DNA of 64,000 bases from Atrichornis clamosus (taxonomy: Eukaryota > Chordata > Aves > Passeriformes > Menuridae): the NCBI GenBank assembly GCA_013400975.1, contig WBMZ01012670.1, positions 89,824 to 153,823 of the forward strand, written 5' to 3'. A program made the translations under genes and the position numbers. A model generated the notes under the pieces. The model made no database searches, was not told where the DNA came from, and saw only the letters and a list, made by a program, of their open reading frames with translations. Of the stretch, positions 47,901-61,800 are shown in pieces. Every line of letters starts with the position of its first letter. Position 1 is the stretch's first letter.

Positions 47901-49671
47901 ACAAAACACTGTTATTGTTGTTGCAAGCCAGCAGCTGCACACATAAAGGGCAAGGATGCACGTGCTGTGATGCACCTTTCAGGTTCATTTGCTTGTATAA
48001 GGTAAAGGTATTTTTTACAGCTGCCTCACTCTGCATGGTAAAAGCATATAGCAAACATCTGCATCTCTCTCTTTTTCATTCCCTTCTTCACAATGTACCA
48101 GATAAAATAGATTATATTTCTAAAAACCAAAGCTGATGTCACTACCTTTAGAGAAACTTACTCTTGTGACAAGGCAATACAAGTCCCAAGTCAGTGTGAT
48201 AAATCTTAAAACAAAATTCTATTTGCATAAACAATGTGCCACTGTCTCTTGGAGAATGAAGGTACAATTACCTCAGGTTTCATTTTCCTTTTCTGCTTCT
48301 GCTGGACATAGTTCCGGCTACCATATCATAAATGTTGATTCATCAACTGGAAAAGAGGAATTAACTATTCATGAACACCAGGCAAGGAGATTATATATTC
48401 TCTCTAGTTCCCCCTTTATTCACAGAGAATGATGTCTCTGGAATCAAGTTTTAATGAGCAATAGAAGGTACCAGATGAACACATTTATACTGTACATATA
48501 TAAAGTGGGTGCCAGGAGGAACATACAACACCCTTCCTCCACTTCTTTCCTCACCCCCGCATACGGTGCTTGTTATCAGGATTTGTGAGCACATTTCCTG
48601 AGTAACTACTGCCTCACTGGGAAATTTGCATCCCTTCATTGTTTGGTACCAGCTATCCTCAGCTATGTATATAAAGCCTGCCATATTTACACCATGCATT
48701 CTCTGACAAATTTTCCTGGCAGACCTTTCTTCATTTAATGATGAGAATCCTTGCCTCAAGCCATAAATGTCAGAAATATACTAAAAAACTTCTCCCTTCC
48801 CAAAAATTTTTTACACCACGTTACTGAATTCCAAGTCATAGGATTGTCCAGTTCTAGAAGAAAGATCCTACAAATAATCACCATTCCTAGCAATAACAAA
48901 GTGTTTCCCACAGTGCTGCCTCAAGTTGCCCCTTCTCAGCCCTCCCCACTGTCCCAACAGCCTGCTACCACAAATCTGCATCCACTTCAAGCCTTCCTGA
49001 TCCACAGTAAAACGAATTTGCCCTGATAGGAGCAGAGATTTCAAAGGATTTGTTGAAAAGCAGAGAGCTGACATGACCAGGTTATTAAAGATGTTTGCAG
49101 CTGTGGCCAGACAGGACTGGAGCCCAAGGTTGGTCTGACATCCTGGGAGAGTCCCTGTCATGTGCAGACTTCACCTTCCTGGAGAAAAGAGTGGGACTGC
49201 TCACATATTTTTTAATGCACTTCTAAATGTAACTCCATATCCTTTGACATGCACAGATCGATGGAAGACCATCTCCCTTCCAAAGTCTAATAACTCAAAA
49301 ATATCCCATCCAACTACCTTCAAGCTTTCAAGAAAAGGTCATGGTTTGGCACATAAGAAATTTTATCTGGAAAGAAACTGGGGCAGGGGATTTCCCCGAG
49401 GCAGTGGAGGTTCATAACTGTAATTAAAAAGAAAAAAATGTTTTACAGCCTCAACTATGGATCGTTCTCCTTAATAGATGTTAACCAGCACTGAATGCCA
49501 CATTCACTGAAAAGATGAAAACTGCATTTACAGTTAACTTCTGGTGAAGCTGCCAAGCAGATGTTTATTTTTGGCTTCCACATTTACTAAAGCCAAATGC
49601 TACACTGAATTGGGATTTCACGAAGTCTAACTGCTTTTCTTTCAGGTTACAATTTTGTTGAAACCAAAAGC

Positions 49672-49728
49672 AAAAAAAAAAAAAAAAGGAGGGGGGGAAA
49701 AAAAAGGCAGGGAAAAAAAAGCTGACTT
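49672..49728 (+). repeat. A-rich and purine-rich low-complexity run
   Basis: A run of 16 As is followed by G7 and further A8 tracts, with almost no pyrimidines. In the transcript direction it is a long pyrimidine tract in intron 1. Confidence 0.9.
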
Positions 49729-52700
49729 CACTTTTAAGTAGGAAAAAAACTGGTAGCATCCGTTTCTATCATGTCTGTTTATACCATAGTTTAAATGAGG
49801 TTAGAATTGTGCAATAATTATTGATCAACTTCCAAACACAGCATAGCTCCATCCAGCACATGTGCAAAAGAGGAAAAGTCACTGAAAGCGAATCCTGTGT
49901 CAGTCAGTCCTTTAACTTCTGCAAGTCTGTGTGCAGACTGCTTAGCACTAATTAAATTACTGGCAAGTCAGGATAAAGAGGAGTGAAAGAATTCACAAGC
50001 CCCAAGTTTACTGTTCTCAATGTTACATGGGTATTACAGATCCACTCTCCAAAAACTGGAAGATAGGTTTCACAGTAATTTTGAGACTTGATCTCACAGC
50101 TACCACAGCTGCTGATGTAATGCAAAATGCTAACCTGAGGCAGCAGAGAGGGACTTTAATTCAATGTTGTTTTTTCATTGTGAATAAGCAGTGAACCACA
50201 CTGAAGTAATCCTCCAAAGTAGGAGTGCACACTGTTCAAGGCATCAATTTGGGGATGAAACACAAAACCAAGATCTTGGCTATGTAGTTATAAAAAGCCC
50301 TTTACGACTTTCTTAAGAAGACAGGTATAAAGCCCTAGTGCCTGGATCTAGTTCCAGTTTGAAAATTACATAGTCTCCTGTAATTCCTCCAATAATTTAA
50401 ATTGGAAATGAGGTTATTCACACCCTCTAAGCAACTGCTGCAAACTGTTGCAATGTGCTGCTAAATAATGGCAACATCAGCAGTTACCAGAGTCTCTAAA
50501 GTGATTTTACAGGTTTAGGTGAAAGGTGCTACATCAGTGCAAGGCTGTAATTCACATTAAACAAGGAAGAGGGTTAGACATTGTTTGAACTCTTTCTCAG
50601 AAGCAGTTTCTTCCCAAGAAGCCACCTCACAGCACATTTTCATTCATCAGTACGTTCTGCTTGAGAAAGTTGTGGATAAATAAACGTAACTCGGCTTATT
50701 CTCTCTCTTTCACTGAAGCTTCTGTGAGGTCAGAGAAACCTCAGAACCACTGAGAGCTTTGCACATCTTTACAATGCCTCTTCCGCCACAAATGTGAAGT
50801 CAGCTGGTATTGTGTGGATCTTTTCATTTTGCTCTTCAGGTCTGCAGTCCTTCAGAGAAAAAAAGGAAGTGCTATTTCACCACTACAATTACAATAGTAC
50901 AAGGAAAACTTGGGAAGAGTCTTTTTTAAAAGAAATGTCTGTACTTTCATGCACCGTAACACTCATTAAAACTCATCACCGTACTGTTTGACCACCTCAA
51001 ATTCCTAATTAACAGAATGGAATTTTGAAGTGTGGAGAGATTTTTAAAACCGAGTTTATAGACTCAGTCTTTTGGCTCAACATTGATGAACAAGGATTCA
51101 TTGTGCAAAGATGGTGGGCCACAGAGATTCTATGATGGAGGGTGCACAGATGTGTTTAAACAGCACAGCTGGAAGGGTTAACGACAGAACTATCAGACGC
51201 ACCTGTACCTAGCATACTATTCTAAGTTGATCTAAGGTGGATCAAAATATAAACGCCACTTCCTGGTGGGAATCTAGCAAATCATAAACCCCATTTTTCC
51301 CTATCTGAAAAAATACTCTTGGAAAACAAAAAGATTGGCAATTGTGTATCAAAGCCTCATCCAGATAATTTTGCTCCAGGGCTTACAGATCAGTTTGCAA
51401 TATTAAATTTGTTTTTGTTAACGCACTGCTTCACTATTACATTGTTCTGCCTGGACATTACCTATTTAATGGTCCCTTCTGGGAAGGAACCATCTTAGAA
51501 TTTATGACAGAACATGGTGGAATTGCTACAGCAGGAGGAAAGGAGTTTGCTAAGATTTCTTCCCCATCCGTCTCTGATTTCTGAGAAATATTTATATCCC
51601 TGAAGGTAGAGGAACCTCCTGTTGTTCCCTTCTATTTATTGGAAGTAAATTACCAAGGCCACCCTAATGGCTCAGTGGAGAGAGTAACACAGGAACAGGA
51701 ACACTCTTGCTCCCTGCAGCCAGTTGGGCTTGGAATAGATGTGAGAGGCTGAGGAATGAATTACGCTTTCCTACAATTAAGTGGCTCGAGATCAAGCAAT
51801 TCTGCAGCCTTAAACACATAATTCTAGCTTTCCCTGCTAGAAGAAGAGTTCACAACTGCAAGCAGTTGTTCTAAGTACTTATGAGGAGGCTTAACTTTGG
51901 AGGGGAGAAACAGCAAAGCAGTTTTTTTCAAGATAGAAAGCTTTTGCCTAAGAACTCCCCCAGACCCTGCGATCTCCAGGACTGTTGCCCCCTTCTTCAA
52001 CACGCACAAACACCTTTTTTGGCAAGTGTTTTGGCTGGAGTCAGTTGAACAAGGCAGAGTTAGGACTCGGGTTTCTGGGATCCCCTTGCCAGAAGCTAAG
52101 CTGTTAGGTAGTGTAACAACAGCAGCCCAGGCTTCCCACTTCACCCTGCCAGTGACCTTCGCACAGACTTGGACATACCCCCTTCCTCAGAGTGAGGAGC
52201 AATTCCCTCTCACGCTGCTCGGTCCAGAAACTCATCTCAGCAAATACCACAAATCATGTCAGACCGAGCAGGACTATTAAAGCAGTGCTGCATAATGTGA
52301 ATTGCTGTCCACAGGGGACTGGACCAAGAGACTGCCTAACCCACTTTGTTTAACTTTTTAGTTAAACAATCCTGAAAGGGGAAGCTGCATTGCTACCCTG
52401 GAAATTACAACTTTAATCTCATTTGAACCGCACATTCCTCAGTTAAACTGCAGAAATAATTTAAGAACCAACTCCCAAATAAGACATTTTTCAACATTTC
52501 CTACATTTCCTGGAAATATATTATTTCCGATGCTGTGAAGTAAAAGCAGACTTATTAATTTACCAAGGTTAAAGTTCTTCCAGTAGCCCCAATAAACTCT
52601 AATGTCAGGCTAATTACATGCATTTCACCGGTTTTGCATTTTCACATTCCTCAAAGCAGCACCACAGAACACCAGTGGAACACTGATCGTTTCCAACTCA

Positions 52701-55700
52701 ACCCCACAAACCATGTGCACATACTGCATCCATCGTTCGCTCGCACTGCACTGCCCATGGCAGGAATCCATAGTGCTTCCTTGAAACCAGAGCCGGCTTC
52801 GTTTCCCTTCCTCGGGCGTGCTTTAATGCGTGTGCCACAGCCCTGAGGTGCCAGCATTTACTGGGTTATTTAAACAGCGTTTAGAGTTTTGCTGGGCAGA
52901 TAAGTAGAATAACTTGGGTGTGCAGTAAAACAAAGATACAGCTGTTTGTGCCAAACATTCACTTTATGGCAATACTTCATAGGAATTATTCCCCATAACA
53001 ACCGAATTGTCATATCCTACAACTACATCCCAGGCAACCTCCCAGCTGAACTCACTACGGCTGCTGTCTGATGTGCTCTACATACAAACACCCAGAACTA
53101 CCCAGATGTTCTCTATGTAAAACATTTGGTTTGAAACACGCAGTGCTTCTTTCCAAAAATCCATTACATTTGTTTAATGGACTTGCACAGTTCAACTAAA
53201 ATATCCTGGAGCAGACATTTGACTGCAACTCCACTCTACAAGCCCCATCTGCAAAAAGAAAAAAAAAGAAAGAAAAAGCAAATGAGAATGCTTTACATGA
53301 TTTATGCTGTCTTTATGATCAGCCAGTTCATAAAATACAAGCTCTGCTCTACAGACAATAACACAAATCGCTTTCAAGTGTATTATTTAGTCCTTGCCTG
53401 TGTTAAATAAATATTCCAATTGAAACAAAGGGCAGAACTCTTCAGCTTACAAGTGTTAATGCAACTGGGAGCAGCATTTTACCCATGGACATCACAGGGG
53501 ATGCAATTTTTTTATTTTATGCTCGGAGTGAGTAATGACATCCAATAATGATAACCAGTAACATTCACAGTTGCAGAGTTTTCCTTTCATCCAAGAAAGG
53601 CTGGAAGGAGGTTGAAGTACAGCATGAAATCCTTCTCCCTGATGAATTCCTTGTGAGCAATACACAACTCACAACGAGGCATTTCACAGGTTCCTTTAGA
53701 CCACGTTTACAGCACAAAATGCCAGACAGAATGGGAGAATACATTTGTTTTACTGAAACAGAGAGCCTGGTAGAAAACTCTCAAACTGTACACATTAAAA
53801 GGATGGCTAGTCGCTGGCCTGGATGTAAACTCACTGCACACTTCAGGCCCTCATTCTTCCCAGGTTGTGTGGACACAGCAGCGACCGAGTGGTACCAAAT
53901 GGTGCTCAACAGTGGTGACCTGTCTCCAAGACACAAGGGATGGCAGGCTTTGGAAAAATTGGCACCATCTCTTCAAAGTGTGACTACAGCCATGAAAGAG
54001 GATGTTCATTTTAAGGGCAATCTTCCTGAGATGGTTATACCCACACAAGGAATGGCTCCGCACAGTGCTGGAGCTGTGGTTGACCTCGGCTCTCCCTGTG
54101 GCTCCACCACTGACCTTCTGGATGAACCTTGGGAATCCACTGACCCCCTGGATGCCCAAAGCATGGCTGTAACAACTGATTCCTACCGGAGATGGAGCTA
54201 AAAACCTACGGATCACCTGATTAAAATTTCACCTCATTTCAGCACCCCAAAGAAAAACATGACCAAAAAAACACCATGAGGGATGCTATTCCCCACATAT
54301 AATCCTGATTAAAAATGCATATTCCCAAGGGGCAATGTAGTTGCATCCCTACACAGGTCACCCAAGCCTGCATTGCCTCCAGCAGGTATTTACAGGAATT
54401 TTCCAGGTTCCAGGACACATGGCATTAGAGCATGCACAGCTGGGAAGGTTGCACTCTCCCCTCTGCTCCTCCCAAAGGCTATTTTTTTTTTTCCTCATGC
54501 CAAAACAAGAGTCCGCAGCTCTGCCCTGCTGAATCTGCTGTGCCAGGTGTCCCCAGGCATCTCCAGCCACCTTTGCTCCTCCTTCCTGAGCTGCACTCCA
54601 CTGGGGAAGCTGTAATATTTGATTTGTGCAGAGTGCAATAGCAAAAATATGCAAATAAGTGACAGGTCTGAACACGTGCCTTGGAAGTTGTTTTTCTAAC
54701 AAATGCTTTGCTGTCTTCCCCTGTCAAACTTGTGTGCAAAGGACTTAACCTTTTTGTGTCAACAACAAAGCACCGTTTAATAAAAAGGAACATTTGCTTA
54801 GTTACCACACAGCTCAAAAAGGTATTTTCTACTCAACCCTCCATGCTATCTTTTGTGATTAAAAAAATATTCACACTCATTTTTAAAATAATACTTGCAT
54901 CTCAAATAAAGGGAGATACCTTTCACCATCAGGTATTTCACAGAGATTAGAAATTGCAGCAGAGATCAAATGACTTTTTGTGTACAGGAAACATGATATA
55001 AAGACTTTGAGATCTCTGTCCATAGCAGGACCTGAATTTTTCTGATCTACCCAGGAATAGCTAAATTTAGTTTCTGAACTTGGTATCTTTTTGCAGGAAC
55101 AATAAATTATTTTTTTTAAGCCTAATGTCCCTTAAGTAGTGCCTTTATTCTGAGGCAGTACTGCTTGAGGCCAAATACGCTGACTCAGCTCCGTGGCACA
55201 GCCAGACATTAGGATAATTGCAAGTCCCTCAAGAACAAAGACACTGCTCCAGCCTTAAGTCGTCCCACATGCGGCTGCTGGGCCAGAGCAGCGAGGGGCT
55301 CTGGGATCACCACAGGCCAGCGTTCCCCAGGAAGGTGAGGCAACAGGGACAGTGCAGCCTGCCAAGCACTGGTGCTTCGTCTCAGAGGCAGCCAGCCCCA
55401 CACAAGGTGCTGCAGAGCCTCCCATTCACCGGGCTGGCATCCCAGGCACCCAACAGCAAGGGGTCTCAGCCACCACGCTGCAGGTGTGGCTGAGGTGAAG
55501 TAGGAAATGCTGACAGGGAGAAAGGAAGGCTGAGGAGGAATCCAGAGATTAACAGTTATATTAGGTACATGGTAAACAAAGCAACCTCAGCTGTCTTGTT
55601 AATACTTAGGAAAAACAAGACCTGTATTTATTTTGTGATTTTGCATTCACCTACAACTGGCCAGGATGGTTTCACACATGCCAGCCATGCCAACCCCTTG

Positions 55701-58007
55701 TCCCATAGCTGCTCTGTGACTGGGGTTTTTTTCAAGTGAAGGGAACAACCCACCAAAGTATTTTATTATTTCCTACATTGGTAAGGACAGAGCCTGAAAA
55801 AGGTCACACTCGAGCAAGACCCAGGACTTGCATCGCGTCATGGACCAGTGGCAGCTTTAAGGACTGATGGCTCATAAACCCTCAAAGCTGGAAGCACGTC
55901 CCATCCATCTCCAGAGAGTCAAGGCACACAAGGAGCTCATACCATGCAATAGTTTAACAGACTGAATTGAGGATAGGCCCATGGTCTATAGTTCAAAATA
56001 CAAAAATTGCTGAGCTCAACTAAGAGTACTAGAACAATGGAAGATCAAGGGATGGCTACAACTTTACCCCCTCCACCTTTGCAACACACAGCAAAGGTTA
56101 CAGGAGGGCCTCCACGTCTACTGAACATCTGGTATTTTTGGTGTGGGTCCAGGATGTTTGATGGCTATGGCCAGACACAGTACACACACAGAGTACCTCA
56201 CCCAGCCTCCAAGTGTTCAAAGGTCTGGGATCCCCTAATTTATACAACGTACTCTGCTGCCTGCGAAGACACGGTGATAAATATATTCTGTTTAAAAGCA
56301 GATACTTCTCAAATCATAACTTGCAGATGCTCAAAGTCTTTCATGTGGGTAAGACAAATGAGAGCCATAGAGACTGATTTTGTAGCCAGGGAGTACAGGA
56401 AGCAACAGCAGGAGAACACTATTGAAAGCCTGGATACACTTATGGCTTTAATGAATTGGTCATCAAATATAACAACACACATATGCAGTTTTTACCTTGC
56501 TTTGTAGTTCGCTCCCCACCCTCCCCAGCTATTCCCCATATATCTAGCAAAGTGGAAATTATTTTGAGTTTAGTTTATTAAATGGACACACATGGTACTC
56601 ACATCTGCTGGAAGATATTTGAGGGAAACGCTGACAAATATCATTTACATATTTAGTTGGAGACCTTTTCATCTGAGACATTTCCTCTGACATATCAACT
56701 ATCCTAAGTACATCGACCCATCAGTGCTAATGACAAGAGGTTTTTCTATAAAGTGTCTGGTGCACACCTGGGCAATTTAGGGACAAATCCTGACTTACGT
56801 AGGAGGCAAGAAGAACAAGAACATCATTCTCCGGAGGTCAGAGATTCCCCTGCCACCGTGCCTGTCACTGGTGGCGTGCAAACCATCAACACAGAACACC
56901 CCAGCTGCGCACTGGCTGCAGCCTCCACCCCTACCCAGGTCAGGAGCTGCTGAGGCTCTGGCCACCACACTGAGGAGCCACCACTGTTTTTTGCCATCCA
57001 CGCTGCGAGCTACTATCCCACCCCAAGCCTGGAGGCGAACCTCTGGCTTCACAGGATAATTTAGATCTGAGGCAGAAAACACTGTTTGGTCCCACTTTTT
57101 ACAGGAAGAGCACGCAAGACAACAATAAGCAAAACAGTGTCCTAGTGAGAGGAGCCTAGTTGTACAGCAAGAGGAGGTGCTTTGGCATCAGCATCCTAGT
57201 TCATGTAGATAGAGAGTACATAAGCATGGTACAGCAGGCAGAGACTTGAAGACGCCCATGGCAAACCAAAGGTCATCAGCCAATTTCCGAATCCCTGGTA
57301 TGTGGGTGTTGGAAACATGTCCTATATGCTCCACATATAGGGGTGGATATATGGGATATATGGCACACATGGGATAGCCATGGCTGTACACATGTTCACC
57401 TGCTGATGTTCAAGGCTGATATACCTGGAGCTGGTTTTCAACCCACATTTGCCATTCTTCCTTGGCACTGCTGTGGCCACCGCGTGCCTCCTCCCAATTC
57501 CTCACTCCAGCAAAGACTCTCTAGTCATTGATTTACCAGACAAAACACAGACTAACTACAATTACAGTTCTGTAAAGAATAAACAATTGTTCACAAGAAC
57601 TGCACATTCCACACGGTTTTATTCAACATGTATGACCCCGAACTACAATATATACAATAATTGTCTCCACATGGCAAATCCACATTGTGGTTCCTAAAAA
57701 AATAATAATAATTTTTAGACCACATGCCACTAAAAAACGCAGTACATTTTGGCAATATCTAATGAAAGACTTTGAACAAGCAATTTCCATTCTCTTGTGT
57801 TCTCTAGCATATGGTGCTGTGAAACCATTTGTAAAAATGCTTAGGTATTTTATAGTGTTTTTAGCTGAAAGCTGCATTAAAAACATTGGCTCAAATTCTG
57901 TTGTGAATTTCACATTTAGAGGGAATCACACGAGGTTTGTATCACGCCAAAATGTGCACTATTTATTAGTCTAACCTTCCTATATTAAGTAGTATTCCTT
58001 CAGAAAG

Positions 58008-58070
58008 GAATATACTGAGACACAGGGAAGTTACTTATCTGCCCAAAATTGTTCAATCCAATGTAGGAGA
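58008..58070 (-). mobile_element. MIR-like SINE fragment in NUAK1 intron 1
   Basis: The plus strand reads ACTGAGACACAGGGAAGTTA followed by CTTATCTGCCCAAAATTG. This matches the antisense of the MIR core (actgaggcacagagaggttaagtaacttgcccaaggtcac). Confidence 0.45.
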
Positions 58071-58558
58071 AAAAAAAAGCAACATCTCTTGGAAGCTTTT
58101 AATTTCTTCACCTGTAAGAAAGTGCAACATTATTGAAAGAATATCACTTGAGGTCCACTCAAAGCTCAAAGAACATGCTGTTCTTTAATTTGGTAAAAGA
58201 TTTGACAAATGCATTCAGATGATCCCTCACTAGCTAGTCATTAATTCAGACTTTCACACCACTGAACCACACTCCCCTGAACAAATCTGCCTCTCCAACA
58301 AAAACTCTCAGTGCAGAAAACTAGTGTTTTGTTCAACTGCCTTTCTCCTGATGACCTTCATGCCGTAATCAGTTATTTCTGTCTGCAGCCCTTGATGTTA
58401 GAATCTTCTTTGGCATTTCAGTTATACAACTGTTTATGTGAGGACTGTAGCAGTTTTATACAACCAGGTAGTAACTCCTGTGGTAATAAGCCCACAACAT
58501 TCTCTGTGAATTACATTAGGTTAATTTCAGTGCGGTTTTTTTTCCGTTTGCCATTTTC

Positions 58559-58576
58559 TTTTTTTTTTTTTTTTTT
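58559..58576 (+). repeat. T18 homopolymer
   Basis: Eighteen consecutive Ts in intron 1, preceded by further T-rich sequence. No retrosequence was identified next to it. Confidence 0.9.
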
Positions 58577-58806
58577 AAACCAGAATCTCAGAACACATCT
58601 AATAGTTCAGGGTGGAACAAATAACAAATTAACAGCAAAACTATTTTCAAGCCCATATACTCTTTCCAACTTCTATTCATTCCAGATCTAGAATTTCTGT
58701 GCATGCAGAGGATGACCTGAGCTTCACTTACACGCCTTCAGCACCATGAAAACACTGCCCAGACTTAGTCACATTACAAGTCCCTGAAGGAACTGTTTGA
58801 AGATCT

Positions 58807-58827
58807 TAAATAAATAAATAAATAAAT
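58807..58827 (+). repeat. (TAAA)n microsatellite
   Basis: Five full copies of TAAA in intron 1. Confidence 0.92.
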
Positions 58828-61800
58828 GCCTATATTAATATATAAGATTTAGGCGATACATTTCACAAGAACCCCTCTTGCCCTGAGGGGCCTCTGGCCC
58901 CACGTAAGTGTTGCATGGCAGGAGAGGTGCATGCAGCAGCCACCATGGGCTGTGCAGATCCTGCTGGCAGCTGCCAGCTTGGAAGGAGGGAGCAAAGCCG
59001 CACGCCCGGCGCGGGTCACCGCGCTGGCATGCAGAACAAAGCAGGAGGCAGCCGAGTACAAAAGGGCCAGGAATGGAGACCGAAGCTGGATGTCACACAG
59101 GGACAAAAACCCCTGGTAAAGAGAGAGCCCAGGAGGCAGGAGGGACAGCTCTGCAGGAGGAGGCTGTCATTCATAGGACCCTGATGTCATGTACTCTACA
59201 TGTCTGGAAGAAATAGGTATTAGGTTGTGCATTCAAAACTAGCTGATACTTCTGATGCTTTTGGCTTTAATTGGCAAGTTTTTTCCTTTCTCATGTATAA
59301 AACAGGGTAGTGATACAAGCTATTGTTACTATAATTCAAGTGTATTATCATAGCTGTGAAAGCCACATTCACGAATCAGGAACCTGCTGTGCAAAGTACT
59401 GTACAATCACTTCAAATCACAGCAGTGTTGTGTAGATACTTATACCAGTGTCTGCAACAAAGGAAGATACTTTAATAAGAGCAACAAAGAACCTCAAAGA
59501 AAATAAACAGTTCTGTGTCAGATTTGGACATTATCCTGCAGAAGATGCAGACTGAGCAATCAAGATAAAAATCAATATGAAGTAGTGACCCAAGTGCTAA
59601 CTGAAGAATTTCTATGGGGAAAAAATGGAAATATAATGTGTCATTAAAGATAAAAGAATTCACATGCATCAGAGGGATACTGACATTTTCTGTGATATCA
59701 GCAACACAGCTGAGAGAATTGGGACAAATATTCCACCTGGTTTTCACTGCCCTCAGTGACCTGCGAGGATACTTTTATCCTGTTATAAGGAACCCTTAAA
59801 AACCACAGCACAAACAAACAAATGGTTGTGTGGCAGACAAGGCCTTAATTACTGACATGACAGAGCTGTCATTGTTGGTATTCATGTTTTGGTTTTGTTA
59901 TGATATGGAGAAATACAATCAGCAAAGGAAAGGTCCTCCTTTCACATAATCTGTTACTGTTTCAGGGTTTCAAAAACCCTGCGCAGACCTTCAAAAGCAT
60001 CAAGAAGTAGAGCTGTTTCAAAGCAAAGATTTTCACAGCAGTTGCAAATAAAAAGGTTTGTTGTTTTAAAGTTTGGGGGTTTTTTTACAAGATTTTGATT
60101 CAGAAATCAATTTCATTCAGGAACATCCTTCTACCTGCACTTATTATGCAAAAGAGAGAAATAAAACGCACCAGGCCACCACACATAACGTGTCTGCCCA
60201 AATATGCACCATGTGCCTGTTCTTCATGTTGGGCTGCAGCTTGTCATCAATTCCCAAAATAATTAACTTTCTGGAGGAACAGCTGGAGGAGAATAGTGCT
60301 TCCTCCACCTGGTGGTGAGGAGGAAGAAAAGATATCGTAGCTCAGGCAGAAAGAGGGAGATGAAGGTGGAGGGGAGGCAGGCCTTGGCAGCTACTCCACA
60401 TCGCCTCCCAAGTGCAGCCTGAGAGAAAGGGAGACAAACTTTCTGGCTTTTGCAAATGGCAAACAGAAAGCAGAAAAACCTATCTGTAATTTAAATTTAC
60501 ATTCTAATGAGTATTCACTCCAGTGGAATCATTTACTCAAAGAAAAATGCAGCAGCATTTACCATCTTCATGGGTCATGCACAGAATCAGCCAGAGGTGG
60601 TCGACACATACCTTAAATAAGGTTGATATAAGTGTAACTGCAGATTTCTTGGCTAAAAACATTGAATACATAACACAAACAAAAGTTCTGTTCTTCCGTT
60701 TAACATGTGCAAGATGACAAGTGGAGAAAACACCCACAGAAACATCAACATGAGTGTTACTTCACAGCCTTGTGATATCATCTCTTCATCCTTACACTTG
60801 CTAACAGGTGCCTTAATTTAAAATGTCGTAAGTTACAACTGTGTATACTGAGACAGCACTAATGAAGAAACCTTGCTGGCAAAATTAGGCACGTCATACA
60901 TCATATACCGGGCAATATTTTAACTGCTTCATGCAGCATGCAATCCTGTCTGTAGTCACTGTGGTAACTAATGCACAGATTTACGTAAGTTGTTTCCAAT
61001 AACAAATCAAATGTATCACACAATCTACCCCAGAGCTTTATGGCAGGAAACTTTATGATCATGTTCCACTGTGTTGTAAGGAAAGACAATAAAGTTAAGA
61101 GGAATAACAATTTGAACAAACCTGTAACCTGCTAACATGTGCCAAATACTACTTTCATTCAAGTCAACAGAAATCCTGCTATTGATTTCCAATGGCACAG
61201 GATTAAAGCACATCTGTACTTTGGGTAGAACTGTCTTCTCACCTTGGTTTTACTTTATTTACCCAAACCTGCCAGTCTATTTCATTTCTGAGCTCTGTTT
61301 ATACAGATGTAGACAAATCCAAAGTTTGTGCTTCAAATTAAAAGCCTGGCTAATAATACAAATATTTTTACTAAATGCCATACAGCTAAAGAAATTCTTG
61401 ACAGACAAGAGGAATGGAAAGGCCAAGTAGGAGAATTGCTTGAACAAGCCTGATGAATGGGGACACAAGGTCCAGCTTCACAGTCTGTTACCCCACAGCT
61501 TCAAATACCTGCTTACCACTGTAAAGAAAGAGATGATTAGCTAAACCAGTAGCAGAACAGGAAGCAAACAGACTGGACTAGAGCAACCTTAGGACTCTCG
61601 CTGCTGGCTGCGATAGGATCGGCATTGGACATGGTGCAAGAGAGTGCTGGCCACATCCCCTGCTCTGTGCATCCCCTGCTGGACACAGCAGCAATGGTCC
61701 AGCATGCTCATGGATGATGCAAACACTGCCCACTAACAAGAACTGCGATAAGGAAAAGGAAGAGAAAGAGAGGTGGACAAAATTAAGGAAAACTGCCCCT

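Noticed and set aside
51121..51145. ATTCTATGATGG, resembling the 8-base CR1 terminal repeat
   Set aside because: Only one copy is present, and the neighbouring sequence does not match a CR1 3' end.
54341..54702. Overlapping open frames on both strands near 54.4-54.7 kb
   Set aside because: Frames open on both strands at once, with low-complexity phenylalanine or lysine runs from a T-tract, are not convincing as coding.
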